A stretch of 64,000 bases of DNA from Sclerotinia nivalis (Eukaryota; Ascomycota; Leotiomycetes; Helotiales; Sclerotiniaceae): contig JAPEIS010000005.1 in the NCBI GenBank assembly GCA_029531795.1, positions 124,001-188,000 on the forward strand. Reading direction: 5' to 3'. This document shows positions 49,569 to 60,528 of the stretch, piece after piece; position 1 is the first letter of the stretch, and each line of letters opens with the position of its first letter. A program made the translations under genes and the position numbers. The notes below the pieces were generated by a model. It saw only the letters and a list, made by a program, of their open reading frames with translations, searched no databases and was not told the origin of the DNA.

Positions 49569-51113
49569 TCACCGATTATAAAAGTTGAACCTTTTTCGAA
49601 TTTTTCCAATTTCCTTAATAATGAGAGTAGTATCGGGAATTGGTCTGGGGTTGTTAGCAGCCCTGTGCTGCAACCCATTGTACCGGTTCTCCAAACAATA
49701 GATCCCTGACCCATGACCACACCGAAGAGGACCATTGTAATTTAAAACACCACCCATCCAAAAAATGCACTTTGAAAGGTCCACTACCTCTCCTGCGGAA
49801 GTCATAATGATTAGTTCAAGAGCATCTTGAGTTGGACGTGTATTGTCCCCGGTTTGCTGCGCCCGAAGCTGCCAATATTCATTTAGTACTTGTTCTGAAG
49901 GGAATACCGTTGTTCCTCGGTAAACGCTTGGAGGAGGGCGGGTGTTGCGGGTTTGGCCGGCAGCAGATTGTTGCTCAGATGATGACGGGCCAGCAGCAGA
50001 TGGTTGTTCAGATGATGACGGGCCGGCAGCAGATTGTTGCTCAGATGATGACGGGCCGGCAGCAGATTGTTGTTCAGATGATGACGGGCTGACAGCAGAT
50101 TGTTGCTCAGATGATGACGGGCCGGCAGCAGATTGTTGTTCAGATGATGACGGGCCGACAGCAGATTGTTGTTCAGATGATGACGGGCCAGCAGCAGATG
50201 GTTGTTCAGATGATGACGGGCCGGCAGCAGATTGTTGCTCAAATGATGACAGGCCGGCAACAGATTGTTGTTCAGATGATGACGGGCCGGCAGCAGATTG
50301 TTGCTCAGATGATGACGGGCCTCTAGCTTGCTCAGAGCCCACTGATAGGGTGTTCATTTCTGTAGAGGCTTCATTTGAAAGTAAACTGGACATGGAGATA
50401 CGCCTGGCAGGCATACTTTGTTGCTGTGTTGATATATCTTCTCTTTCTCCTCTTTGCGTTGAAGTTGTGCTATGACCTGAGGGAGCGGCAGTGCTGGAGG
50501 TTTGGCCAGCAGCAATGTATTTTCCATATGATGTTCTGCCTCCGGATTGTTCATAGCCTGCTGAGTGGGAAGTTTCCATAAGATCTCCAGCTGCATGTGC
50601 TCCACCGGCTTGATATGTATCAGGCTGTGGCGATCGTTCTCGGATTGGAGGGAATCTTATTTCTCCTTGCCGATCTGATTGAAGAGCACTGGAAGTAGCA
50701 GTGCGTTTATCCTGGTCGCTGGTATTGCCACGTTCACGTGATGATGTCCCCGGTGTATAACCCGATTTCCTCCCTCGTTTGTTACTGTCCGATGATCCTC
50801 TATTTTCCTCATCTTTTGATGGTCCTTCTCGTTTGCGACGGCTCGTCGGTGAGGAAGTATTATAAGTAGAACCTTGGTCCTGACCTGTACTGGAAGGTTC
50901 TGTGCGTGATTGGCTTTGACGGTGAATGCTGGAAGTGCTGGGATTGTCTTGTCCGGATGATTGTCCACTTTGTCCTTCTCTATAACTTGGTGGTCGTGAG
51001 TCGTCTGGGATTGTGAAGCAAAATTCGCACAAGTTCTTTACTGGATCTTCCATCTCCAGACCACATTCCGGGCAGGGATTTGAGAGTGAGGGGGTTGGGT
51101 GTGTATCAGACAT
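49569..51113 (-). CDS. Cys-rich protein with 11-copy SSSEQQSAAGP repeat, function unknown
   Basis: Single exon, 514 aa from the Met at 51113, chosen over an upstream Met at 51131 because its context CAAAATGTC is better. Residues 14-32 form a zinc-ribbon-like C14-x2-C17-x11-C29-x2-C32. Residues 35-260 are Ser/Gln/Arg/Gly-rich and probably disordered. Residues 265-385 are eleven 11-residue repeats of the type GPSSSEQQSAA. The C-terminal 110 residues look folded: VYRGTTVFPSEQVLNEYWQL, DALELIIMTSAGEVVDLSKC, then C449-x15-C465-x7-C473. No known domain recognised. A similar CG-x-G...IYC element occurs in the protein at 53769, 2.7 kb away. Confidence 0.65.
   Translation of the reverse strand: MSDTHPTPSLSNPCPECGLEMEDPVKNLCEFCFTIPDDSRPPSYREGQSGQSSGQDNPSTSSIHRQSQSRTEPSSTGQDQGSTYNTSSPTSRRKREGPSKDEENRGSSDSNKRGRKSGYTPGTSSRERGNTSDQDKRTATSSALQSDRQGEIRFPPIRERSPQPDTYQAGGAHAAGDLMETSHSAGYEQSGGRTSYGKYIAAGQTSSTAAPSGHSTTSTQRGEREDISTQQQSMPARRISMSSLLSNEASTEMNTLSVGSEQARGPSSSEQQSAAGPSSSEQQSVAGLSSFEQQSAAGPSSSEQPSAAGPSSSEQQSAVGPSSSEQQSAAGPSSSEQQSAVSPSSSEQQSAAGPSSSEQQSAAGPSSSEQPSAAGPSSSEQQSAAGQTRNTRPPPSVYRGTTVFPSEQVLNEYWQLRAQQTGDNTRPTQDALELIIMTSAGEVVDLSKCIFWMGGVLNYNGPLRCGHGSGIYCLENRYNGLQHRAANNPRPIPDTTLIIKEIGKIRKRFNFYNR
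49959..50321. repeat. Coding minisatellite, 11 units of 33 bp
   Basis: Eleven tandem units of exactly 33 bp, each encoding 11 residues on the minus strand, with point variants only and no frame-breaking indel. Units 2 and 8 from the left are the same variant (AGCAGCAGATGG start), suggesting segmental duplication inside the array. Confidence 0.92.
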
Positions 51114-53768
51114 TTTGCTATAATAAACCACTCAGATCTTAGCCATAAACAGGCTCAAAGACTCAAAGACCTACCAGAAGGATATTACAGAAGATATGAA
51201 TGGTGTATCTGTACGGATGTTGTCGAGATACTGGTATGAGAGGACTGATAGAATTTGCGGGATGGTGGTGTTATGACAACAACAAAAATTTAGTCCTGAT
51301 CGTTGTATTCGAAGTCGACGGTGAAGTAACAAAGCAAGCATACAATGAAGAGAAGGCGGCGAATACCAAATAAATCGATCTTGAATTTGTAGAAGGAAGT
51401 GTATGATGTAATATGCTGTGAAGCAGAAGTAGCAACCGAGGACTTGTCCTGTAATGCTTTGATGTTCTTTAATTGCATAGACAAGTTTTATCACCATATG
51501 GGTGCTTAAGCAACCTGCGTTCTTCTATTTCTGCTTTCCTTCAACATTCAACAAACTCAAAAGTATTAAGACCTCCAAACTGTTCTCCACGATCAAACAA
51601 TATTCCAGTCCAAACACAAAAGGACTCCGTCCACTTCTTGGCATTCGCTCTTTCTTCAGCATTTTCCTCACCCAACTTCAAATCTCCACACATTTGAAAT
51701 AAATTTAAGCTCAAATTACGATGTATGAAATTCCTTCTCTTCAATAAAAGACAGATAGACTGACTTCCACACCATAATGTCAACTTGTGAATGGAAGCCC
51801 TATGTCGGTTGCAATGGCGCCATAAAGTAAATGGGTTTATGTAATGACTGTTTCACAAAATTGAGCAAAAGTCATATGAAAGAATCGATCGAGCAATACA
51901 AAGTTACACCCTCTTCTGATCCCGATCCAGCATCTGAGTGGAAGCTTTCCCTCAACAGTGGATACTGAATCACGATAATCAGGCAGACTGGAGAGCCTGT
52001 CACTGTAGAACAAATAAAAAAGGGCAGAGAATGGGAAGCGAGAAATTCTCAATGTTCCGAAGTTGAAAAACAGGAAGTGTTGAGGGTATCCAGAGATGAA
52101 CTCGTGTTTTGCCCGGTGGCTGAGGATAAAAAGACAAAGATTAATGATATCTGCACTTGGAGTGATAATAAAGCAGCGACATCATCGAGGAACCAGGATT
52201 CCGCACTTGAACGTTGGGGGGCGAGTTGGTACGTGAAGAAACCTGATCTGCTTTGAGAATCTTGCCCGAATAGGCCAGGTACGATTAGGGTGGTATTGAT
52301 AGTTGTTGGTGCCCATATAAGGTCAGGAATATGTAGCGATGCACGATAAGGTGGCCGACCGGTTGGATTTTTGATTCTTTTCTTTATGGATTTTGTGGTG
52401 AACGTAATGGTTGATGCATCGAGTGGAATCTGGGTCGTAAGTTTGTGTTTTTCGATGGTTTTCTTGATCTGGGCTTTGATAGGGTATGTGAAAGGTCTGT
52501 CCCTTTTCGTTTCTGTGACTGGGTATATTTTCGACGTAATGGTTGGGGAGCTCGGTGCTCGGAGTTGTGTTCTTCGATAGGTTGACTTTTAGATACAATA
52601 CATTCGTTGGACTTTTGATATGAGTCTCACCATGTGCTTTAAATATCAACTGAGTGAGGATATGTTGTATTCAGAATATGATCGTAACCTCAGTAGAGAC
52701 TTATGACACTGGTCATGATTTATTGATCTTCAATGGGTATGACTAGAAAACAAAGTGTGTTGGTGTGAGTCTTAATTGCACACGACTCTGAACTATCAGG
52801 GAAGTGAATATATACCTTCTCATTGGAACTCCAGAAGATTATCCACCTTCGAGATTCTCTCAAACAGACTGAAACAGAGAGCAAATGACTTTGATTTGTT
52901 TCAAGAAAGGTTTCTTTCGAGTGCTTTTTTTTTCATGTAAATAAATATCCGGTATTGTTACAAGTTTGCAGTTATTCAAGTCGTTCAGATAGGTAATATT
53001 TGACATCTGCCTGGTAAATCATACCATCTCTCAAAAAATCATAATACCCACATGTACAACATTTGGATTGTACTAGACATTAGTATTATCATGTATGCAT
53101 AGCAGTAGAAATTTAGGAGAGTGATCCCCTGATTGACAGTCATTAGGAAATACTCTATTACATGTTTATTCAGTAATAGTAAATTCGTATGATGTCGCAT
53201 CCGCTTGAATTCCCATGGGAGGTATAGACAAATTCACCCACGCTAATTGACTCCGTGTCTTCTCACACTGTATTATAAACAACTTCTCAACTACTTTCAT
53301 TCAGAAAGTGACCCTCGCTTAAGAATACCGCGCGTATCAACGTCACTGTTGGAAATACAGAAGATAAACATGATTCATCATTTTACTATTAATATGAGAT
53401 GGGCAATCAATACTCCTAAATATATGTCCAATTATTCATTTCGATTACGCCCATTTTCTTTGAGAATCATAATGCTTAACTTTTCGACTTCGGCCGTTCA
53501 GATTTTGTGCATAAATAGGAACAGCTTTCCCACTTGATAAATTTTCTACTTTTCCTTTTCTTTAAACACATCAAAAATCCACATTTCATATCCAAAAAGC
53601 GTACGAACGACGAACGGCGAACGACAAAAATTATCACATTTGCATCAACATCCAAACAAGCTCGAGTTCCCTTCATTTCTAGTCTAAGATTTTCCCCATA
53701 TATCTTTGAATGTACACGCAGTTGTTTCGCCGTTTGAAATTACGCAGTTATACTAACTTGCAACTAGA
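51114..53768. other. Intergenic region, no supported gene
   Basis: About 2.6 kb. The frames present (for example 52371-52580 plus, hydrophobic; 52323-52649 minus) overlap one another and have no conserved domain. The 250 bases before 53769 become AC/AT-rich like a fungal leader. Confidence 0.45.
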
Positions 53769-54560
53769 ATGTCGGCCGAATACCAAAGGGATATCCATAC
53801 CTATGAAAGAGGCAATAGGTGCAACTTTCATGTAGTTAGCGTCGGTGAGGATGGCCTCGAATATCGTACAAACTGTGGCGTGGGTATTTCAGATCAAGAA
53901 ATTTATTGTCAACGCCATGCACAGGGGATATATCAAACATCCAATGTGGATCAGCATGCATCACAGGGATATGCCATTTCTCAAACACATACCCCCCAGC
54001 AGCAGTACAATACCTCCCAGGCCCAATTTCAGCAGTCAAGCCAAGATGCCCAACCTCAACAGTCCTACGGCGCTCCTAACACAGGGGAGACTTACACGCC
54101 AGGACATGGATTACTTTCTGGACAATCTGTACCCTCTTACAATCGGAGAACTCGCCGGGTATATACATGCGCCCGTTGTGGCCTTGCAAATGTTCCTACA
54201 GTTCTTTGTTCAGACAACAAATGTCTCTCAATCTGTCAGGATCTGAATGAGGATTTTTGTCTCTCGCTAGGAGATTTCCATACCCAACCGCACCAATATG
54301 CGCCAACGGGACAATGCCTAGCTCGACGGGATGGGCCTGGCGCGTTCTGTCAGGAACATTCTACTAACCCGGTTTTCAACCCCCTTTACACGGAAACTTA
54401 TTATCCAGGACGAGATCGTGGCTGGTTGTTTGGAGAGGTACCACAGGGAATACTTGCAAACTTCTACGGCAGCCCAGAGTTCCTTCATCGGCTCAATACA
54501 ATTATTACGAGGGAACAATGGCTTCAGGGGGAGCGGAATTTGTTTCCAAACCAGGGATAA
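53769..54560 (+). CDS. Cys-rich protein with duplicated C-x10-C-x2-H modules, function unknown
   Basis: Single exon, 263 aa, starting at an ATG preceded by ACTAGA. No signal peptide. Cysteines are ordered: module 1 C18-x17-C36-x10-C47-x2-H50; central group C134-x2-C137-x9-C147-x4-C152-x3-C156; module 2 C164-x18-C183-x10-C194-x2-H197. The two outer modules end in YCQRH and FCQEH and look like duplicated zinc-binding units. Between them (residues 55-125) is a Gln/Ser/Tyr-rich linker. The C-terminus (about 205-260) is aromatic and Cys-free. I do not recognise the family. An intracellular zinc-binding protein is a fair inference; a role is not. Confidence 0.65.
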   Translation: MSAEYQRDIHTYERGNRCNFHVVSVGEDGLEYRTNCGVGISDQEIYCQRHAQGIYQTSNVDQHASQGYAISQTHTPQQQYNTSQAQFQQSSQDAQPQQSYGAPNTGETYTPGHGLLSGQSVPSYNRRTRRVYTCARCGLANVPTVLCSDNKCLSICQDLNEDFCLSLGDFHTQPHQYAPTGQCLARRDGPGAFCQEHSTNPVFNPLYTETYYPGRDRGWLFGEVPQGILANFYGSPEFLHRLNTIITREQWLQGERNLFPNQG

Positions 54561-54879
54561 TGGATTGATACATGTTCTTTTTCTCTTTTGTGTTTTTGCT
54601 AATTTCTGTACCTTGTTATTTTCGTGAGTCCTCGGTTTGATGCGATCAGTGAAGGGACCAAATTTGACTCGGGGTGGCGAGAGTTATGACTGAAAGTATG
54701 TGTAAAGCATGTTCAGTCTCAAAAAAGTGCTGCAATTTTTGGGTCGGATGATCTTTTGTTAATGCGATGCTTTTGGGATCCATCGAGTGTTGTTGTTGGC
54801 GAAGCATTTTGATACGAAGTTGCTGGCAGCTCGTAATTAGCTTATATTGAGACAATACAAGATCTGATTCCATCATAAA
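54561..54879. other. Short intergenic stretch before the transposon island
   Basis: No gene. The 5' boundary of the LINE remnant is not clear; recognisable reverse-transcriptase codons begin near 54880 and an in-frame TGA lies just upstream. Confidence 0.4.
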
Positions 54880-54998
54880 AGAAAACCAATCAATACTGGA
54901 ATTCCACAAGGAAGCCCTATTTCACCAATCCTTTTCTTAATCTATATCCGAGACCTCTTCCAATCGAATTCGGTTGGATATCTTTTGTATATGGATGA
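54880..54998 (+). mobile_element. LINE (Tad-like) reverse transcriptase, 5' fragment
   Basis: The plus frame reads GIPQGSPISPILFLIYIRDL and then YLLYMDDI, the typical non-LTR reverse-transcriptase blocks including the catalytic YMDD. The reading stops at 54998, where the chromovirus LTR begins. The continuation of the same protein is found at 62282. Confidence 0.8.
54994..54998. repeat. Target-site duplication GATGA (left) of the chromovirus
   Basis: Matches 62282-62286. The five bases are part of the ATGGATGAT codons for Met-Asp-Asp in the LINE. Confidence 0.88.
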
Positions 54999-55161
54999 TA
55001 TCACGGTGAGGGAAAAGGTATGTGTAGGTTTGATCTATTGTTGTACTACGAGAAGGAGAAGAAGATCAAGGAGGTGATCTGACTATATAGAAGTGAGTGT
55101 ATGTATGTGTGCCTAAGGTATACATGATCATGTACAGGTGAAGGGAGATGAATCTGTAACA
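54999..55161 (-). repeat. 3' LTR of the chromovirus (163 bp)
   Basis: Minus-strand ends TGTTAC and GTGATA. It aligns without gaps to 62119-62281. Confidence 0.9.
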
Positions 55162-55174
55162 GTATTCCCTCTTC
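55162..55174 (-). other. Polypurine tract of the chromovirus
   Basis: On the minus strand GAAGAGGGAATAC immediately precedes the 3' LTR, the place and composition of the plus-strand primer in LTR retrotransposons. Confidence 0.6.
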
Positions 55175-55389
55175 AAGAAACCCATTTGACCTTAAATGGG
55201 TATTAAAAAATAAAGAAAAATAAAGAAAAAATACAGATCTTTTTTCTCAATTAAATCTCTGAACAAAAACGTATGATATTTTCTAATGATATTATATCCT
55301 TTATTATTATAACATATAATATACCTTTAAGCGAAACGAACAATCTTGGTATAAGTAGATCTTCGTAGAGTAGATATAGCAATCGCGCT

Positions 55390-55620
55390 GTATGACTCCG
55401 ATTGCAAATTCTGTGGTTCCGGTTGCAATATAGTAGTGTCGGGGTGTTTTAGGACCCAAACTGGCGGTTTTGATTTCTTTAGATAAAAACAATGATATTC
55501 GATAAAAACCTTTTCGTTACCTTTTAAATCATTAACTGATTGCCAAGTTGGCGCGTAATGTCTCCATTTGATCAAATAATGATAACCATCCTCATTGTGA
55601 TTATCCAGAACTCCTTTAAA
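55390..55620 (-). pseudogene. Chromodomain at the integrase C-terminus (remnant)
   Basis: The minus-strand frame reads GYHYLIKWRHYAPTWQSVND followed by LKGNEKVFIEYH, matching the aromatic-cage layout of a chromodomain (YLVKWxGY...TWEP...NL). In chromoviruses it can target integration to marked heterochromatin. An upstream frame break separates it from the integrase piece. Confidence 0.65.
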
Positions 55621-55845
55621 TATCTATTTCTGAATAGATTCATCTTCATCATTGTTTTGTTCTAAAATTCTGTTCTATATAGTTAAGGATTCTGACTCAT
55701 TAATCGTTGCTTGAATCGGAAAGTAAGGATTAATATAAACTAGAAGTAAAAGAGAATGATGGAAAACAGGGAAGATTTTAATATTCTTAAATAATTGAAC
55801 AAGACAAGTATGAAGATAAACTTTGATAATCTTGTAAGGGCTGAT

Positions 55846-57050
55846 TTATTTATCATTCAGCTTTTTTGCTTTGCGCGAAGTTTTCATATTCTTGATATTG
55901 ATAAAGATTTTCTGGTTAGTTGTGTAGCGAGGTGAGTTAGAGCGGTGGTGGTTAGTATAGTTTTCATAAGTGGCAATTGTTTGTTGTGCAAGAGTATAAA
56001 GTTGCTTTAAGATACGTTTCATGCGATCTGCGATTCTATTACTTTTAAAGAATTCCTGTTTTTGTGTTAGAGTTATATCTGGTGGGCAAGATTTATTAGG
56101 CTCAATGTTTAGGTATAGATTAAAACCGTAATTGGCGAAAAAAGGCGAACAATTAGTTGTTTTAGAAACCAAATTATTGAATGCAAATTCGACTAAGGGT
56201 AACCAATCCAATCAATCGTCTTGATGATAGTTAACAAAAGCTTGTAAATACTGCTCCAGAACCGAATTAATATATTTAGTCTGATTGTCTGTTTGAAGAT
56301 GAAAAACTGAAGAATATTTTAAGGTAACTCCCAACCGCTCCGAGAGTTATAATCAGAAATCTGATACGAATTGTGTTCCCCGATCGGAAATGATATTATC
56401 CGGAAGTCCATGAAGTGTATAGATATAATTAATAAAAGCATCGATTAGCTTCTCTATTGTTAGTATATGTATATCGATGAAATATCTCATTTTGGTTAGC
56501 TTGTAGACTATCATTAAGATATGTTTATAGGTAGAATTATAATAAATACAATTCGGGAGTGATGTAATATAATCGATTGAGATATCAGATTATATACGAA
56601 AAAGGATCGGCAATGGTTTCAAAAATCCAGGAGGCATCGATTTAGACGATTTGGTACGAATACAAAGTTCGCAAGCCTTCATATAGGATGCAATCTTCAA
56701 ATGCATATTAGACCATTAGTATATATAAGAGACAAGATAGATTGTTTTAGTTCGACCAGAATGGCCGACAAGATCAGAAGAATGAATTCGATAGATAATT
56801 TGGAGTTTAAGCTTATTGTCTGATAGAACCCAAATCTTATTCCGGTAGTAAATTCTATTATTTTGAACCGAACAATTTTGTATAACGATCCGAAGGGTTT
56901 TACGATGCTCTTTTGGTCATTTAGTCACCGATAGATTGTTAAGAGTAGAGATAAGTTGATTTATGATATCGAACCTAGTATACGCTGTATCGATTAAGGC
57001 ATCAATTGGTTGATCGTGAAATGGTACTATTGTTTCTATTGGTGCCAAAT
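55846..57050 (-). pseudogene. Integrase region of the chromovirus (remnant)
   Basis: Minus-strand pieces: SDRGTQFVSDF (about 56390-56350), LKYSSVFHLQTDNQTK (about 56330-56270) and DWLPLVEFAFNN (56210-56170) followed by SPFFANYGFN. The usual HPQTDGQTE is changed to HLQTDNQTK, all by C-to-T or G-to-A. Several stops interrupt it. Confidence 0.75.
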
Positions 57051-57159
57051 TGATATACCCAATCAAATCCTTATAAAGATCGTCGTCAAAACGGTCTTGA
57101 GGGAGGACAATGCGTTCTCGATTCTTTAAACGTTCATCGTTTGAATCAGAGCGATACAG

Positions 57160-57660
57160 CCGATCTTCGTGTTTTCTACTTAATGCATCTAATCGAATAG
57201 CTTTGTTTCCTGATCAATAAACTATACAGAAATTATATTGAAATAGAAATTCAAACCATCGCACTTACCATTGATTGAGAGCTTTTGTAATCATAAAATA
57301 TTCGAGATTCTTATAATCAATAAGAATCTCAAACTCTTCTTGTAAACCTTAGAGCTCTAGACACCATTCTTCCATTGCTTTGATAATAACGAGTAGTTCT
57401 TTATCGTAGATCTTATAATTGTATTCCGCTGTTGTATATTTAGATGAAAAGTAAGCGATTGAACACAAAACATTATCATCATTGTATTGTAAAAGAACTC
57501 CTCCTGAAGTTTAATCGAAAGTATCGGTTTCCAAAACAGTTTTCCGCCTGTAATCAAAGTATACCAAAACCAATGTTATTGTGAAAGCTCTTTTTAAGAT
57601 ATCAAAAGCCTTTGTATAATCTGCAGTCCAATCCTATATAATATTCTTCTATAAGAGGTC
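57160..57660 (-). pseudogene. RNase H region of the chromovirus (remnant)
   Basis: Located between reverse transcriptase and integrase as expected. Pieces include a frame at 57557-57357 with NTMMIMFCVQSLTFHLNIQQ in a shifted frame and, in other frames, SIAYFSSKYTTAEYNYKIYD then KELLVIIKAMEEW, the typical RNase H end. It is interrupted by stops and shifts. Confidence 0.55.
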
Positions 57661-57702
57661 GTTGAAAGAACGACAAATCTTTGAAAAATCTTTTATAAAA
57701 CA

Positions 57703-58305
57703 TCAATAGAAATTAGCGAAACCGAGAAATCGTTGTAAATCCTTTACATATAAAGACAATTCCCAAGATATAATAATTGTAACCTTTTCTTGATTCATTT
57801 CGATGCCTTCGATTATAATAATAAAACCCAAATACTTTGTTTTTATAGTTTCGAATTCGTATTTGTTAATATCAATCTGTAATCCAATATCCATTAACTT
57901 TTGAACTACTTGATAGATATACTCTTTATACTCTACAGGATTATCGGAGTAGATTAGAACATCATCGAGATATACAATGCAATACTTGTCCAACTCATCG
58001 AAAAGCATATGATTGATATAATATTGGAACGATACAGACGTATTGCAGAAACCGAAAGGTATAACCAGAGATTCAAAAAGACCAAAACAAATAATGAATA
58101 CAGTTTTCCATTCATCCCCTTCGGCGATTCGCAATTTGTTGAACACTACAATGATATCAAACTTAATGTAAATTTTTGCATTGCAAAAAGCGTCCAGCGT
58201 TTCGCAAACGATAAATAATGGATAACAATTCTTTATAGTAACGTTATTTAGTCTTCGATAATCTTGACAAATACAGACCCCCCCTCCCGGCTTGGCAATT
58301 AATAG
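57703..58305 (-). pseudogene. Reverse transcriptase, main part (chromovirus remnant)
   Basis: A 147-codon open stretch (58146-57703) reads FNKLRIAEGDEWKT, a PFGFCN block, the catalytic YLDDVLIYS, and a C-terminal LQRFLGFANFY. Just upstream (58305-58150) are LLIAKPGGG and DYRRLN-type motifs. The piece begins at the right edge of the inserted LTR target site. Confidence 0.85.
58301..58305. repeat. Target-site duplication AATAG (left) of LTR copy 2
   Basis: Matches 58836-58840 on the other side of the 530-bp LTR. Confidence 0.88.
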
Positions 58306-58835
58306 TGTGAGAATTCCTAATAAGTTATTAAAACACTTAATAATATTTACCGAACCAATAGTTATATGATCACGTGATATATTAATAATATGATTTCATA
58401 TTATTAAATTTTATTATTATATAAAATTTCGATCATATATCATATCAGAATGATTTATAATGGAATAGAATGAAATGGAAGCATATAGAATTTTCTTATT
58501 CTCAGATTGAATACTATTGGTTATTATTTCCTTTTATTATATAAAATGATTCTATAAGATTCGATTTAAATCGATCTTATTTATAATCATAGAATAGTGT
58601 AGAATCTCATTAAAATCTATAAATACGAAGATCTTCTTCAAAGAATTCTTCGAAAAAATAAGCAGATAAAAAATTCAATATTCAATATATATATAATTCT
58701 GACTTCAATATTCTATTGTACATATATTCGATCACTCCTAAGCTAAATACGACTAAGTCTTCCACTATTATAATAAATAATATTATAGTATTATTATTAT
58801 ATTATTTATTATTATCCGATCAACCTCCTACGAGA
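58306..58835 (+). mobile_element. Solo LTR, 530 bp, copy 2 (nested in chromovirus pol)
   Basis: Reverse-complement partner of 18694-19223: same 530-bp length, ends TGTGAG and ACGAGA, and no difference found in the stretches compared. A perfect AATAG duplication flanks it. It interrupts the chromovirus reverse transcriptase between the SPL and LIAKPGGG segments; the host frame is continuous when one duplication and the LTR are left out. Confidence 0.9.
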
Positions 58836-59218
58836 AATAGCAAAGGAGAAGCACACTGCGATTTCGATTCCCGAATGAACCCCTTGGAAAAATTATCATC
58901 AAGCCATTTACACACCATTACTAATTCTATTAACGATAAAAAGCGGTTTTTGAAATAAAGTAATTCTTTACCAGATATCAATTCAATTTTGTGATCCCAG
59001 ATTCGACAAAACAGCAACTTATCTGTATAACGTGGAAGAAAGACAGGAAGTTTATCTTGTAACCATATAGAAAGCCTTTGTTGTATTTGATTATCACTAA
59101 GGGGAGATTTGCCAATTAAGAATTTGTCGATATCAATCTCAGAGACCTTTCGCAAATGAAGCAGCTTGTAACAATCGTATATAAAATCATGAAATTGAAA
59201 TGGAATTCTAGAAAGCAT
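58836..59218 (-). pseudogene. Reverse transcriptase, N-terminal part (chromovirus remnant)
   Basis: Minus frame reads DHKIELISGKELLYF, then KWLDDNFSKGFIRESKSQCA and SPLLF, the segment that precedes the first reverse-transcriptase block in Ty3/gypsy pol. It ends at the LTR insertion. Confidence 0.75.
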
Positions 59219-60528
59219 CTTTGTTATATTGCCTTGCTCTTATAAAATCAATCGAAAATCCCTTTCTGTAAGTATCGAGGACAACGTAGCCTATTGCAGA
59301 TGATCTTGCTCAACAGTTTTCTGTACAGTATCCAATTCATCCCATATCAATCGAATAGCCCGAACGTTATCTTGTTGACAAAACGAAACAAAGCTAGAAA
59401 CTTACAATCAACGAATATCATCCATATTTGGATTTGTATCTTTGTAAATAGGTATAGAAAATTCCTCAACAGAAAGCAAGGGCAAACGGTTTTTTGGATT
59501 GTGAATAGGCCGACACCGATCTGCAATCTTTAAGATCGATTTTGGATACGAACAATTGGGAATCATCTGTACTTGATTATTTGGTTCTCCGCAACGCTTT
59601 GTTCGATAATGATTTATACCAGATGTTAGATTTTGCTGAAATTCGAAGTCAATAAAAGAATCATCAGATTGTGATATATAACCTTCATTTAGTATCTCTT
59701 CAATAGAAGGTTTTTTATAAGAAGTTCTTTTAAAAATAGAAAACATTTGAATAGATGAATAATCGATATCATCCTTTGAACAATCCTCGACATATGAAGA
59801 GCAGTATTTATAAATTATACATTTAGCTTTTATATCAGGATCGGTAAGGAATTTATTTAAAGGTTCGATAGTATCAACAATCTATTGTGGAGTAACTTTT
59901 GTTAGATCCTTTTGTTTCTTAATTGGAAATAGGATTGTTGGTACGGTAACTGGCTCTGAATCATAACATGTCAAACAATTGGAAGCGTAGTAGTTTGAAA
60001 AGAATGTTAAATTCATCTTCGTTCAGTTGATAATAGAATTGTAACATTGTAACTATAGTAAACCAAAGATTAATAGTATCTCTGATAAAAGCTGGATAAT
60101 ATAAAAAGACCAATATTCATAATGATCCCCCATAGCGATTTCCATTACAAAATATTCTGTAATTCTGTCGGCGATCTTTCCATCAGCAAGTCGGAGTTCG
60201 CAAAGGTAAAATAAGAGTTGTATTTCAATATTGTATTTGGAAACAAAGGAACAATCAGCAAAAACTTCTCCAAAACATCCACTATCAATAAGACTTATAA
60301 CAATAAAGGGATTTTTATATACAGGGAATATAATAGTTTTAATGAGTAAGGATTTGTTATTTATAGAATTGAATTACAATAGCTTATATTTATCCATTCC
60401 TCGATTTACCATCTTGCCCTTAGTATTCCTCCACGAGCGATTTTTCATAGAAATTAATCTTTTCCCTATTCGGGACTTTCCTTGATTGAACTAGATATAG
60501 AGACAACCTCCTCTGGCTCGATATAGCC

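Noticed and set aside
49439..49735. 98-codon minus-strand frame that overlaps the 3' end of the repeat-protein gene
   Set aside because: Its first part overlaps the better-supported frame ending at 49569, and no domain is visible.
49942..50475. Long Cys/Asp repeat frames on the plus strand over the minisatellite
   Set aside because: They are shadow frames of the 33-bp coding repeat on the minus strand.
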